Part shown: one piece after another, positions 1 to 10,865 of the stretch
How the letters are laid out: each line of letters begins with the position of its first letter
How positions within the stretch are numbered: the first letter of the stretch is position 1
Assembly: GCF_000264375.1 (NCBI RefSeq)
Contig: NZ_AJXW01000058.1
Coordinates: 1 to 56,175, forward strand
Source of the DNA: Rhodanobacter thiooxydans LCS2
GTDB lineage: Bacteria; Pseudomonadota; Gammaproteobacteria; Xanthomonadales; Rhodanobacteraceae
Reading direction: 5' to 3'
Length of the DNA stretch: 56,175 nucleotides
Position numbers and translations under genes: made by a program
The notes under the pieces: model-generated
Told to the model about the DNA's origin: nothing
Database searches by the model: none
Seen by the model: the letters and a program-made list of their open reading frames with translations, nothing else

Positions 1-1
1 G

Positions 2-37
2 AACACCCTCACCGGCAACGGTGGGGGTGTTTCTTTT
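2..37 (+). terminator. Rho-independent terminator
   Basis: A 13-bp stem (2-14 pairing with 19-31, one T/G mismatch) closes a GCAA tetraloop and is followed by TTCTTTTAT. It must end a transcript that starts upstream of the window. Confidence 0.8.
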
Positions 38-96
38 ATACAGTGGCAACCGCAGCTCCCGACCCGCAACAGGTCACCGCCACGGGCTTTTTCCTG

Positions 97-129
97 GAAG
101 GCCTCCCCATCCGGCAGGCCTTCGCTTTT
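97..129 (+). terminator. Terminator-like hairpin upstream of the rhomboid gene
   Basis: GAAGGCCT (97-104) pairs with AGGCCTTC (116-123), followed by GCTTTTG. The T-run is short, so this may be a second, weaker terminator or only a structured leader. I see no gene between it and the rhomboid start. Confidence 0.4.
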
Positions 130-234
130 GAGCGGTCGCCGAACTTTCTGTGCTTCGGCTTCACCATGGCTTGATTGGCGGCCGTGGGCGCATTCCCTTA
201 TCGCCTATGATGTCGGCACGCCGCGATCCGGCGC

Positions 235-936
235 ATGCCTGGGGAGCGGCCCTTGTTTGTTCACGTCGAGACGCGTCGCCGACCCCGATGGCACTGGGCA
301 ACCTTGTTGGTAGTGACGGTTTGCGCGGCCTGCTTCGTGGGCCTGGCGCTGATACCGGCCACGCAGCGGGTTTCCCTGTTGCTGGAATGGGGTACGGTGC
401 CGGCGAATATTTTCGACCCGCATGAGGCGCTGTTGCCGCAGCTGACCGATCCGGCCCTGCTGCGTCTGTTCACGGCGCTGTTCATCCACGTGACCTGGCT
501 GCATCTGCTGAGCAACCTGCTGTTCCTGGCGATTTTCGGCCTGCCGGGCGAGCGCGCGCTGGGGTCGTTGCGGTTCCTGCTGCTGTTTGTGGTCGGCGGG
601 GTCGTGGCGAACCTGATCGGCGCGTTGTCCCTGACGGGCGTGCGCCTGCCCATCATCGGCTGCAGCGGTGCTGTATCGGCAGTGGTCGGTACGTACGTGG
701 CGTTGTTTCCGCGTGCGCGGCTCGGACTGGTGCTGCCGCTGGGGCTCTACCTGGAGTTCGTGCGGGTGCCGGCCTTTCTGCTGATCGGGCTGTGGGTGTT
801 GCTGCAGTTGCTGTTCAGCTATGCGGGGCCGAGCTACGGCGCCTACGTGTGGTGGGCACACATCGGCGGCTTTCTGTTCGGCGTGGTGTTCGCACTGTTT
901 TCGCGAGATGCGATTGCCCGACGTCTGCGCGGTTGA
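235..936 (+). CDS. Rhomboid family intramembrane serine protease
   Basis: A 233-residue polytopic inner-membrane protein with about six hydrophobic segments. The rhomboid signature is complete: HxxxN (His90, Asn94) in the second segment, the nucleophile in GCSGA (Ser144), and the partner histidine in WWAHIGG (His209). Rhomboids cleave single-pass membrane proteins inside the bilayer; the substrate here is unknown. The charged N-terminus (RRRPR) precedes the first membrane span. The ATG at 235 has no clear ribosome binding site, so a slightly later start is possible. It stands alone and converges with the amidotransferase gene, with only 3 bp between stop codons. Confidence 0.88.
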   Translation: MPGERPLFVHVETRRRPRWHWATLLVVTVCAACFVGLALIPATQRVSLLLEWGTVPANIFDPHEALLPQLTDPALLRLFTALFIHVTWLHLLSNLLFLAIFGLPGERALGSLRFLLLFVVGGVVANLIGALSLTGVRLPIIGCSGAVSAVVGTYVALFPRARLGLVLPLGLYLEFVRVPAFLLIGLWVLLQLLFSYAGPSYGAYVWWAHIGGFLFGVVFALFSRDAIARRLRG

Positions 937-939
937 AGC

Positions 940-1713
940 TCAGCCCACGATCGCGGTCCAGCGGTGGTCACGCGAGAAGTGGCGCAGCAGCCGGCGGGCG
1001 GTCGGCGTGGCGGCGACCGCGCCGAAGATCTCCCGCGGGTCCGCGCCTTCGCGCCGGAGGTCGGCATGCTTGCGCCGGATGTAGGCGCGCATCACCTCGG
1101 CGTTGAACTCCGGGTGGAACTGCGCGCTGACTGCATGTGGCCCGTAGCGCAGCAGCTGGTGCGGATCCCGCGCCGATCGGGCCAGTACCATGGCCCCCGC
1201 TGGCGGTTCGAGCACGCTTTGCTCGTGGGTGGTGTGCGCGCGAAAACTGGCTGACAGTGCGGCAGCCAGCGGGTCGCGGGCGGCGAGGGCCGTCAGCTCG
1301 ATCGTCTGGGTGCCGATCTCGCGCCCGCCGGGCAGGTAGTCGACGCGCCCGCCCAGCGCATGAGCCATCAGCTGATGGCCGTAGCAGACGCCGAAAAGCG
1401 GCAGCTCCGCGTCCATCGCATCGCGGATCCACCCGGCTGTGCGCTCGCTCCACGATTCGCGCGTGGTGACCATGGCGGCCGAGCCCGTGATGATGGCGCC
1501 CGCCACTTCGTGGGGCGGTGGCAGCGCTTCACCGACCGCGACGTCGACGATCCGCAGCTGCTGCGGATGCAGCCCGGCGCCGAGGCGGAACCAGTGCGGG
1601 AAATCGCCATGGCGGGCGCGGATGGGTTCCGGCGCACGGCCGGTGCGGATGATCAGGACGGGTTTCATGCGGAGGGTCAATGGCGGCATCGGGACGTCTT
1701 TACGGCTGTGCAT
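940..1713 (-). CDS. Class I glutamine amidotransferase (GMP synthase-like GATase1)
   Basis: A stand-alone GATase1-domain protein. The nucleophile elbow FGVCYGHQL places the catalytic cysteine near residue 110, and AQFHPEF supplies the catalytic His and Glu. Such enzymes hydrolyse glutamine to release ammonia for an acceptor; no synthetase partner is adjacent, so the acceptor is unknown. The ATG at 1713 overlaps the end of the upstream GspE-type gene by 14 bp, suggesting coupling. Two later Met codons (at 1689 and 1668, the latter giving [10 protein letters not shown]) would give a more typical N-terminus. The family is certain, the exact role is not. Confidence 0.85.
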   Translation of the reverse strand: MHSRKDVPMPPLTLRMKPVLIIRTGRAPEPIRARHGDFPHWFRLGAGLHPQQLRIVDVAVGEALPPPHEVAGAIITGSAAMVTTRESWSERTAGWIRDAMDAELPLFGVCYGHQLMAHALGGRVDYLPGGREIGTQTIELTALAARDPLAAALSASFRAHTTHEQSVLEPPAGAMVLARSARDPHQLLRYGPHAVSAQFHPEFNAEVMRAYIRRKHADLRREGADPREIFGAVAATPTARRLLRHFSRDHRWTAIVG

Positions 1714-3520
1714 CGTCGAGCGCGTCGATCGGTGGAAGCACGGTGAGGACTTCCTGTGCGGTGGTCAGTCCGGCGGCGACCTGGTCAGCGGCCGAGATGC
1801 GCAGCGGACGCATGCCTTCGGACAGTGCCGCTTGGCCGAACCGGCCGAGGTCGAGCTGGGCCGAAACCATGCCGCGCAGGCGTGGCGACAGCTTCAGCAT
1901 CTCGTAGATGCCGGTGCGCCCGAGGAAGCCGGTATGGCGGCATTCCAGGCAGCCGACCGGCTGGAATACCTGTGGCGGCACCGGTACGTCCCAGCCGTGG
2001 GTGAGCACGGTCCAGGCCTGCGGATCCTGCGTGGCCACCTGCTTGCAGTGCGGGCACAGCGTGCGCACCAGCCGCTGCGCCACCACGCCGGTCAGGGTGG
2101 ACTGGATCAAATAGTGCGGCACGCCGAGGTCGAGCAGGCGGGTGACCGCACTCGGGGCGTCGTTGGTATGCAGCGTCGACAGCACGAGGTGGCCGGTGAG
2201 CGAGGCCTGCACCGCCATCTGCGCGGTTTCCAGGTCGCGGACCTCGCCGATCATGATGATGTCCGGATCCTGCCGCAGCAGCGTGCGCACGCCGGCGGCG
2301 AAATCCAGCTCGATCGCTGCGTGCACCTGCATCTGGTTGAACTCCGGCGAGACCATCTCGATCGGGTCTTCCACCGTGCACACGTTGAGCTCCGGCGTGG
2401 CCAGGTGCTTCAGCGTGGAGTACAGCGTGGTGGTCTTGCCCGAGCCGGTGGGCCCGGTGACCAGCACGATGCCGTGCGGGCGCTCGACCATGCTGCGCCA
2501 GTGGGCGGCTTCGGTGGCGGAGAAGCCGAGCTGGGCGAAATCCTTCACCACCAGGTCGGGGTCGAAGATGCGCATCACCACCTTCTCGCCGAACGCGGTG
2601 GGCATGTTGGAGATGCGCAGTTCCACCTCACGCCCGCCGGAGGAGCGGGTCTTGATGCGGCCGTCCTGCGGGCGGCGCTTCTCGGCCACGTCCATGCGGG
2701 CGAGGATCTTGATGCGCGCGGTCACCGCGGTCATCACCGGCGAGGGCAGTTCGAACACCTTCTGCATGGTACCGTCGATGCGAAAGCGGATGTGCCCGGT
2801 GTCGCGGCGTGGCTCCAGGTGGATGTCCGAGGCGCGCTGCTCGAACGCGTACTGCAGCAGCCAGTCGACAATGTGCACCACGTGGCGGTCGTCGGCGCCC
2901 ACCTCGCCGCTCTTGCCCAGTTCGACCAGCTGCTCGAAGTTGAGGATCGCCGAGGAGGCGTCGCTGCCGCCCTTGGCGTCCTGCGCCAGCTGGATCGAGC
3001 GCTGGACGCCGTAGAACTCCTGCAGGTAACGGCTGATGTCGATCGGGCTGGCCACCACGCGCTTGACGTCCCGCCGCAGCATCTGCGCCAGGTCGGGCGC
3101 CCAGCCGGCCTCGAAGGGCTCGCAGGTGGCGAACGTCACCTCGCCCGGGGCGGCCGCGATCGGCAGGATGCGGTGGCGCTTTGCGTAAGCATGGCTCACC
3201 ACCTGGGTGGCGGCAGCCACGTTGATCTTCATCGGATCGATCTTGAGGTACGGCAACCCGGCGTGGCCGGCAAGCCACTCAGTCAGGCCCTCCAGACTCA
3301 GCGGGCGGCCCGGATCGTGCTGGTTCGCCAGCCTCGCATTCGCGATCAGCACCAGCGGGTGCAGTTCGACCGTACTGCGGCCGGCTGGGGCGCCCATGCG
3401 CACCTGCCTGGCGTCGTCGGCCAGCAGATAACCATCGACCACCAGCGTGGCCAGCAGTTCATCCAGCCCGAGCCGGCCGCGGCGGCCGAGCAGGGATGCG
3501 ATTTGCGGCGAAGCGGCCAT
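1700..3520 (-). CDS. GspE/PilB-family secretion or pilus assembly ATPase
   Basis: A 606-residue cytoplasmic AAA-like ATPase that powers type II secretion or type IV pilus extension. The N-terminal third looks like the MshEN/GspE N1-N2 domains. The Walker A motif [13 protein letters not shown] is near residue 363, and the Asp-box/Walker B segment [12 protein letters not shown] near residue 420. A tetracysteine zinc module (CPHC about residue 490, CLEC about residue 524) is typical of GspE and PilB and absent from retraction ATPases such as PilT. No other secretion or pilus genes are adjacent, so it could serve a system encoded elsewhere. The downstream amidotransferase overlaps its end. Confidence 0.9.
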   Translation of the reverse strand: MAASPQIASLLGRRGRLGLDELLATLVVDGYLLADDARQVRMGAPAGRSTVELHPLVLIANARLANQHDPGRPLSLEGLTEWLAGHAGLPYLKIDPMKINVAAATQVVSHAYAKRHRILPIAAAPGEVTFATCEPFEAGWAPDLAQMLRRDVKRVVASPIDISRYLQEFYGVQRSIQLAQDAKGGSDASSAILNFEQLVELGKSGEVGADDRHVVHIVDWLLQYAFEQRASDIHLEPRRDTGHIRFRIDGTMQKVFELPSPVMTAVTARIKILARMDVAEKRRPQDGRIKTRSSGGREVELRISNMPTAFGEKVVMRIFDPDLVVKDFAQLGFSATEAAHWRSMVERPHGIVLVTGPTGSGKTTTLYSTLKHLATPELNVCTVEDPIEMVSPEFNQMQVHAAIELDFAAGVRTLLRQDPDIIMIGEVRDLETAQMAVQASLTGHLVLSTLHTNDAPSAVTRLLDLGVPHYLIQSTLTGVVAQRLVRTLCPHCKQVATQDPQAWTVLTHGWDVPVPPQVFQPVGCLECRHTGFLGRTGIYEMLKLSPRLRGMVSAQLDLGRFGQAALSEGMRPLRISAADQVAAGLTTAQEVLTVLPPIDALDDAQP

Positions 3521-3580
3521 CCGGGTGTGTCCCTTCCATGCGCATTCCAGCCGGAATCCGGCGGAAAAGCATGCTGCAGC

Positions 3581-3586
3581 TATACT
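3581..3586 (+). promoter_or_regulatory. -10 element of the glyQS promoter
   Basis: TATACT lies 31 bp before the glyQ ATG, in the gap between the divergent GspE-type gene and glyQ. No convincing -35 hexamer is seen 17 bp upstream, so only the -10 box is marked. Confidence 0.5.
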
Positions 3587-3616
3587 AACGCGCTTTACCC
3601 AAGGTCACGGAAAACC

Positions 3617-4524
<908 letters not shown>

Positions 4525-4528
<4 letters not shown>

Positions 4529-6672
4529 GCGCCGCCAAGTCACTGCTGGTCGAACTGGGCACCGAGGAGCTGCCGCCGAAGGCGCTGGACGAGCTGTCCG
4601 CGGCGTTCTTGCGCGGCATCTGCGACGGCCTGGCCAAGCGCGGCATCGAGGCCGGCCTCGATCTCGCCCAAGCCTACGCTTCGCCACGTCGGCTGGCCGC
4701 GTATATCCCGGCCGTGGCCGCGGCGCAGCCGCCGCAGTCGCTGGAGCGGCGGGGCCCGGCGCTAAACGCCGCGCTCGACGCCGAAGGCCAGCCGTCGAAG
4801 GCGCTGATCGGCTTCGCGCAGTCCTGCGGCGTCCGCGTCGAACAGCTGGAGAAGCTGGAGACGGACAAGGGCGGCTGGTATGTCTGGCGCACGGTCAAGC
4901 CGGGCCAGCCGGTGGCGGCGTTGCTGCCGGAAATCGTCGACGAGGCGCTGAAGACGCTGCCGATCCCGCGGCCGATGCGCTGGGCCGACCACGACTACAG
5001 CTTCGTGCGCCCGACGCACTGGCTGGTGATCCTGCATGGCGCCGACATCATCGACGGCAGCGTGCTGGGCCTCCGCAGCGGCCGCAAGTCGCGCGGCCAC
5101 CGCTTCATGCACCCGCAACCGGTGCACCTGGCCGATGCCGACGGCTGGCTGGATGCGATGCGCGCCTGCAACGTGCTGGCCGATCCGCGCGAGCGACGCC
5201 AGCGCATTCGCGAGCAGATCGGCCTGGCCGCGGTGGTCACCGGCGGCGTGCCGCGGTTCGACGACGCGCTGCTCGACGAGCTGGCCAACCTGACCGAGTG
5301 GCCCGTGGCGATCGCCTGCACCTTCGAGCGCGAGTTCCTCGGCGTGCCGCCGGAAGCGCTGGTGACCACCATGGTGGCGAACCAGAAGTTCGTGCCGGTG
5401 TTCGACGCCGAAGGCAAGCTGACCGAGCACTTCATCGGCATCGCCAACATCGAGAGCCGGAACCCGGCCGAGATCCGCAAGGGTTACGAGCGGGTGATCC
5501 GGCCGCGCTTCGCCGACGCCAAGTTCTTCTGGGACGAAGACCTGAAGACGCCGCTGGCGAGTTATCAGGAGCAGCTCAAGGGCGTCACCTATCAGCAGGC
5601 GCTGGGCAGTCTGTGGGACAAGAGCGTGCGCGTCGCCGAACTGGCGCGGGTGGCGGCGAACCGGGTCGGCGTCGATGCCGCTGCCGCCACCCGCGCCGCG
5701 AGCCTGAGCAAATGCGACCTGCTGACCCGCATGGTGGGCGAGTTCCCCGAACTGCAGGGCGTGATGGGCCGCTACTACGCCAGCCACGACGGCGAGATGG
5801 TGGCGGTGGCCGAGGCCCTGGACAGCTACTACCAGCCGCGCTTCGGCGGCGACGCGATCGCCGCCGACCGGCTCGGCCAGGTGCTGGCCGTGGCCGAACG
5901 GCTCGACACCCTGGCCGGCATCTTCGCCGTCGGCATGAAGCCCGGTGGCAACAAGGATCCGTTCGCCCTGCGCCGCGCCGCGCTGGGCCTGGCGCGCACC
6001 CTGATCGAGGGCGGCCTGGAACTGGACCTGCGCGCCAGCTTCATCGAAGCGCTCGAGCTGCTGCCGGATGCAGCACTGGCCGCGGGACTGAAGCCGGGCA
6101 AGGACGGCAAGCCGCCGGCCCTGAACGCAGGCCAGCGCCGCGCGATCCTGACCGACGAGCTGTATGACTTCGTGCTCGACCGTCTGCGCGGCTACTATGC
6201 CGAGCAGGGTTTCGACAACGCCCAGTTCGAGGCGGTGCTGGCGGTGCAGCCGGTCAGTCTGGCCGATTTCGATCGTCGTCTGCGCGCAGTGGCCGAATTC
6301 GGCCGCCGTCCGGAAGCCACCAGCCTGGCAGCGGCCAACAAGCGGGTCGCCAACATCCTGCGCAAGCAGGCCGAGGAGGCTGGCGCGCCTCCGGTCGGGC
6401 GAACCGTCGACCCGGCACATTTCGAGGCGGATGCGGAGCGCGACTTGGCCGACGCCCTGGTCTTGGCCCGGCAGGACAATGCCGCGGCGTTGGCTGACGG
6501 TGACTACACCACGGTGCTGGCGCGGCTGTCACAACTGCAGGCACCGGTCGATGCCTTCTTCGACAGCGTGCTGGTGAACGCCGCCGATCCGGCCGTGCGG
6601 GCCAACCGCTTGGCCCTGCTGGGCCAGTTGAAAGCCCAGTTCGGTGCCGTCGCCGACATCGCCCTGCTTTGA
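4525..6672 (+). CDS. glyS: Glycine--tRNA ligase, beta subunit
   Basis: A 715-residue beta subunit of bacterial glycyl-tRNA synthetase, slightly longer than the roughly 690 residues usual in enterics. It begins with the typical [15 protein letters not shown] segment and ends with a DALR-like anticodon-binding region (FFDSVLVN, then [11 protein letters not shown]). It binds tRNA-Gly, while GlyQ carries the catalytic site. The start overlaps the glyQ stop by 4 bp. A hairpin terminator follows within 15 bp. Housekeeping gene with codon use like its neighbours. Confidence 0.98.
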
Positions 6673-6685
6673 CTACCGGTACAAA

Positions 6686-6724
6686 AAAGCGTGACAGCCC
6701 CGCACGGGTTGCCACGCTTTCATT
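6686..6724. terminator. Bidirectional terminator between glyS and the XRE gene
   Basis: AAAGCGTG (6686-6693) pairs with CACGCTTT (6713-6720). A run of six A precedes the stem and a T-rich tail follows, so it can serve both the plus-strand glyQS transcript and the converging minus-strand regulator gene. Confidence 0.7.
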
Positions 6725-6747
6725 GTCGCCGTCGAGCGTTGGACCGG

Positions 6748-7314
6748 TCAGGCCGTGTTGCGTTGCTGGCGGATCCGCTCGGCGAGACGCTGGTTGAAAG
6801 TCACCATGGCCAGCGGGTCCACGTGGGAGCCACCAGGGCCGAGCATTTCGTAGAGCTGGCTGAGCAGGTCGGTGTTGTCGGACAACGAAAGGCGGCTGTC
6901 GGCCAGGCTCAGCTCCGACTGCAGCATGCGTACGGCAGTATCCAGCCGCTGTGCATCCACCGTGGCGGCGGCAGCCAGGTGGTGGTGCACCGGGGCCGGA
7001 TGGGCGTGGTGGCGATGCGGTGCCGCTTCTTCCGAGCTGTACTGCTCATCCATGCCGGTGGGCGTGGGGTCCACCTGCAGCGTACCCTCCCCGGCCACCA
7101 GCCAGACCAGCGAGATGCCCAGCGTCTTGGCCAGTGTCACGCATCGTGCGCGCGATGGGTCGGTGTTGCCATCGCGCCAGCTGCGTACCACGCCTTCCGA
7201 GAAGCCGCACATTCGGGCGATCTCGGTGGCGCTACCCACACGCTGGATCAGCAACTTGATGCGTTCGGCGAAGGTTTCTGCGGTTTGCGGAGCCATGGGG
7301 GTTTGCATGTCCAT
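6748..7314 (-). CDS. XRE-family helix-turn-helix transcriptional regulator
   Basis: A 188-residue protein. Residues about 12-70 form a Cro/CI-type HTH (ATEIARMCGFSEGVVRSWRDG, read as the two HTH helices), followed by an LGISLVWLVAGEG segment common in CI-like regulators. The middle is histidine-rich (HRHHAHPAPVHHH), and the C-terminus is helical without a recognisable peptidase domain. It is divergent from the large TonB-dependent receptor gene, which it may control; this is inferred from position only. The ATG at 7314 is used, and a second in-frame Met lies at 7308. Confidence 0.82.
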   Translation of the reverse strand: MDMQTPMAPQTAETFAERIKLLIQRVGSATEIARMCGFSEGVVRSWRDGNTDPSRARCVTLAKTLGISLVWLVAGEGTLQVDPTPTGMDEQYSSEEAAPHRHHAHPAPVHHHLAAAATVDAQRLDTAVRMLQSELSLADSRLSLSDNTDLLSQLYEMLGPGGSHVDPLAMVTFNQRLAERIRQQRNTA

Positions 7315-7399
7315 CGAAAATACCGCCGTGGGTGGGAGCTAGCGTAAGTTTATGCCGCAAGTCAAGCGAAGAACACCGAAACAGAATGTTAGGGAAGTG

Positions 7400-7428
7400 T
7401 TGACCCACGCGTTTTCTTGAACTAACGT
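7400..7428 (+). promoter_or_regulatory. Possible promoter of the TonB-dependent receptor gene
   Basis: TTGACC (7400-7405) and TAACGT (7423-7428) are 17 bp apart in the 276-bp region between the divergent regulator and receptor genes. The -10 match is weak and the untranslated leader would be long (about 155 nt). Confidence 0.3.
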
Positions 7429-7590
7429 CGCAATAACCTACGTGAGCCGTCTGCGTAGGAAACCTAGTCTAAATCATGTGTGTCGGCATGGGCTTGCATA
7501 GTTTCCTGGATGCCGGCTTTGGATGCCACGAACACACAAAATTTTCTTGTGCCCGGATGACTCGGGCCAAACCATGGGGAGTCACTACTG

Positions 7591-10500
7591 ATGAATTTGC
7601 GTAGAAATTCCAAGACGGGGCAGCTGCAGCGCACTGCACTCGCTCTGGCGCTGGGCTTGGGCTTCAGCGGTCTGGCCTTTGGTCAGGCAACCACCGGCAG
7701 CATCTTCGGCCAGGCGCAGGCGGGCGACACCGTGATGGTCAAGAGCACCTCCGGTGTCACTCGTCAGGTAGCGGTGGATTCGAGCGGCCGCTACACGATC
7801 GATTCGCTGCCACTGGGCAACTACACGGTAACTCTGCAGCGTGACGGTCAGACGGTCGACTCGCGCTCGAACGTGGCCATGCGGGTAGGCTCAGGCACCG
7901 AGATTTCCTTTGGCGCGCAGAACGCCCAGACTCTGTCGGCGGTGACGGTGCAGGCGAACGCTCTGCCGACCATCGACGTCAGCGGCGTCGACTCCCGTAC
8001 GGTCATCACGGCCGAGCAGCTGGCCAGGCTGCCGTTGGCGCGCAGTGCCGAAGCGATCGCCCTGCTGGCTCCCGGTGTCGTCGAGGGTAGTGCCCTGTTC
8101 ACAGGCCCGACCGGCGGCTCGGTAGTGTCGTTCGGCGGCTCCTCGGTGACCGAGAACGCGTATTACATCAACGGCTTCAACACCACCGATCCGCTCAGCG
8201 GCTTCGGCGGCCTGACTCTTCCGTACGGTGCGATCGACCAGCAGGAAATACTCAGTGGCGGTTATGGCGCGGCCTACGGTCGTTCCGATGGTGGCGTGAT
8301 CAGCCAGGTCGGCAAGCGCGGTACCAACGAATGGCACTTCGGTGGCCAGATTCAATGGACCCCGACCGACCTGAAAGGCGACCCGAAGAACTTCTACTAC
8401 GTCAATAAGGACGGTTCGCAGGGCAAGATCCGCCAGAATCGCAAGAACAACAAGTCGTGGACGACCACAGTAGACGCCTACGTCGGCGGTCCGCTGATCC
8501 AGGACAAGTTGTTCCTGTTCGCGGCCGTTGAGGCGCAGCGTCAGCAGGGCGAGTCGACCGGTGCGAACGTGTCGCCGTACGTTACCCATTACCGCTATGA
8601 CAACCCGAAATGGTATGGCAAGCTGGACTGGAACATCACCGACAGCAACATCCTTGAAGTGACCGGTGCGTCGAACAAGTCGTCCTATCAGGGCACACTG
8701 AACAAGTACAGCTACGCCACCAATACCGAAGGCGGCTTCAACAGCAACGATACGTCGACCAAGGACGGCAGCGATCTCTACTCGGCCAAGTTCACCAGCT
8801 ACATCACGGACAACCTGACGCTGACCGCCCTCTACGGCGAGATGAAGGGTACGCTGTACAGCAGTACCCCCGGGTACGATCCGACCAACCCGTATCTGCT
8901 TACTCCTGACAAGCAGAACCCGGCGTTGACAGGTGGTGGCGTCATCAACAACAACCAGACGCTGTTGCGGATCAAGAATCCGGCACACACCACCAAGAAC
9001 ACCAACCTGCGCTTCGACCTGAGCTACCGTTTGGGTGATCACACGATCACCGCGGGTATCGACAATCAGACGGTTCACGACAACGACGACGGTACGGTGA
9101 CCTCGGGTCCGGGTTACGCTTGGGAATACAACGACAGCACGGGCAAGACCCCGACGACCTACATCACCGGTGGCCCGGTTGCCAATGGTCCGGACTGGCA
9201 GAGCCAGCCATGGGTGGAGGCTCCGGCAGGTTATGCCGGCGGCCAGACCGGCTATTACGTGGCCCGATACGTCTACAACAACAATTCGTCAGTCAGAACG
9301 ACACAGCATGCCCAGTACATTGAAGACAGCTGGCAGGTCAACGACCGTTGGTTGCTCAAGCTCGGCCTGCGCAACGACCAGTTCACCAACTACAACGGTG
9401 ACGGTGTTCCGTACCTGCGACTGACCAAACCGCAGTGGGCCCCGCGAGTGGGCTTCAGCTGGGATGTGAACGGTGACTCCAGCTTCAAGGTGTACGGCAA
9501 CGCCGGCCGCTACTACCTGGCAATGCCTTCCAGTGTGGCGCTGCGCTCGGCTGGTGCCTCGCTGTATACCCGCGAGTACTTCACGTATACGGGGATCGAC
9601 GCCAATGGCGTTCCGACTGGCTTGACCCCGATCAAGAGCAGCACTGGTGGTCCGATCTCGGCCAACTTGGAGTACGGCATTCCGCGTGATCCGAAGACTG
9701 CGACTTCGACCGACCTCAAGTCCGAGTATCAGGACGAGTACATCCTCGGTTTCGACAAGAAGCTGGGCGATTCGTGGGTGTACGGCGCCAAGGCGACCTA
9801 TCGCAACCTGCGCAACGCCATCGATGACGTCGGCGATTCGTTTGCGATCATCGACAAGATGGATGCCATGGGTATCGATCCGGCTACCTATGATCCCGAC
9901 TCGATCCAGGGCAGCTATTTGATCAACCCGGGCCGCTCCAACACCTTCAAGATCCCCAAGATTGGGGGCGGCTACTACGACGTCACCATGGATTGGACGA
10001 AGGACTTCCACTTCAACACCCCGTTGAAGCGCAAGTACTACGGCCTGAGCCTGTTCCTGGAGCATCCATTCGACGGCAAGTGGGCCGGTCGCGTCGACTA
10101 CCTGTGGTCGCATAGCTTCGGCAACAGCGAAGGTCAGGTCCGTTCGGACATTGGTCAGCGCGACGTCTCGGCCACGGTTGACTGGGATTACGCTGCCGTC
10201 ATGGATTACGCCAACGGCTCGCTGTCCAATGATCGTCGTCATCAGATCAAGGCGTTCGGCTCGTATCAGGTCGCGCCGGAATGGATGGTGTCCGGTAACC
10301 TGGTGATCATGTCCGGTGCGCCGCGTACTTGCTTGGGTTATTACGGCGCAGACCAGACCAATCCGGGTCTGGGCTATGGTCCGTACTACCACTTCTGCAA
10401 GGGCGAGCCGTCGTCTCCGGGTGCCACGCGCGAGGCTTGGACCTACCGCTTCGACCTGAGCGCGGAGTACCGCCCGTTGTGGGCGGACAAGAAGCTGGCG

Positions 10501-10641
10501 TTCAACGTAATGGTCTATAACGTCTTTGACAGCCAGGAGACCACGCAGACCTACGCGATCGAGGCGAGCTCCAGCTACCTGCGTCCGTACAGTGCGCAGA
10601 CCCCGCGTTATGTGCGTTTCGGAATCTCGTACGATTTCTGA
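7591..10641 (+). CDS. Oar-like TonB-dependent outer-membrane receptor
   Basis: A 1016-residue outer-membrane protein. A signal peptide (hydrophobic ALALALGLGFSGLAFG, cleavage near residue 31) is followed by a carboxypeptidase-regulatory-like beta-sandwich (about residues 35-110), then a TonB plug domain with the segment AEAIALLAPGVV, and a large beta-barrel ending in ...FGISYDF, with the terminal Phe expected of barrel proteins. This Oar-like architecture is expanded in Xanthomonadales and is thought to take up peptides, glycans or metal chelates; the ligand here cannot be read. A good SD (GGGGAG) precedes the ATG, and a strong terminator follows. The gene is AT-richer at wobble positions than its neighbours, consistent with high expression. 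Confidence 0.92.
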   Translation: MNLRRNSKTGQLQRTALALALGLGFSGLAFGQATTGSIFGQAQAGDTVMVKSTSGVTRQVAVDSSGRYTIDSLPLGNYTVTLQRDGQTVDSRSNVAMRVGSGTEISFGAQNAQTLSAVTVQANALPTIDVSGVDSRTVITAEQLARLPLARSAEAIALLAPGVVEGSALFTGPTGGSVVSFGGSSVTENAYYINGFNTTDPLSGFGGLTLPYGAIDQQEILSGGYGAAYGRSDGGVISQVGKRGTNEWHFGGQIQWTPTDLKGDPKNFYYVNKDGSQGKIRQNRKNNKSWTTTVDAYVGGPLIQDKLFLFAAVEAQRQQGESTGANVSPYVTHYRYDNPKWYGKLDWNITDSNILEVTGASNKSSYQGTLNKYSYATNTEGGFNSNDTSTKDGSDLYSAKFTSYITDNLTLTALYGEMKGTLYSSTPGYDPTNPYLLTPDKQNPALTGGGVINNNQTLLRIKNPAHTTKNTNLRFDLSYRLGDHTITAGIDNQTVHDNDDGTVTSGPGYAWEYNDSTGKTPTTYITGGPVANGPDWQSQPWVEAPAGYAGGQTGYYVARYVYNNNSSVRTTQHAQYIEDSWQVNDRWLLKLGLRNDQFTNYNGDGVPYLRLTKPQWAPRVGFSWDVNGDSSFKVYGNAGRYYLAMPSSVALRSAGASLYTREYFTYTGIDANGVPTGLTPIKSSTGGPISANLEYGIPRDPKTATSTDLKSEYQDEYILGFDKKLGDSWVYGAKATYRNLRNAIDDVGDSFAIIDKMDAMGIDPATYDPDSIQGSYLINPGRSNTFKIPKIGGGYYDVTMDWTKDFHFNTPLKRKYYGLSLFLEHPFDGKWAGRVDYLWSHSFGNSEGQVRSDIGQRDVSATVDWDYAAVMDYANGSLSNDRRHQIKAFGSYQVAPEWMVSGNLVIMSGAPRTCLGYYGADQTNPGLGYGPYYHFCKGEPSSPGATREAWTYRFDLSAEYRPLWADKKLAFNVMVYNVFDSQETTQTYAIEASSSYLRPYSAQTPRYVRFGISYDF

Positions 10642-10680
10642 TCGCCTGAAGTTCGTGTAGCGTAATAGCTGTAAAAAAAG

Positions 10681-10714
10681 AGAGCCGCCGAGGGTTACTT
10701 CGGCGGCTCTTTTG
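10681..10714 (+). terminator. Rho-independent terminator of the receptor gene
   Basis: A perfect 11-bp stem (AGAGCCGCCGA, 10681-10691, with 10700-10710), an 8-nt loop and a TTTTG tail lie 40 bp after the receptor stop codon. An upstream A7 run would also allow some function in reverse. Confidence 0.92.
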
Positions 10715-10865
10715 TGTGCAGAATCCATCGATTGCGGCGTCAGGCACTATGGATAAACATAGGAACTGTTTTGGACAGGCAGCTATCTTCGTGTCCGATA
10801 TTTGCTTGCGGCGATAGTCTCGAAGCGGAGTCGACGCGCCGGCACTTTCTCTTTCAAGGTAACGC

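Noticed and set aside
1439..3616. Long open frame running into glyQ from upstream, as if GlyQ had a 700-residue N-terminal extension
   Set aside because: It is antisense to the amidotransferase and GspE-type genes, has no family features, and GlyQ's conserved N-terminus begins exactly at the ATG at 3617.
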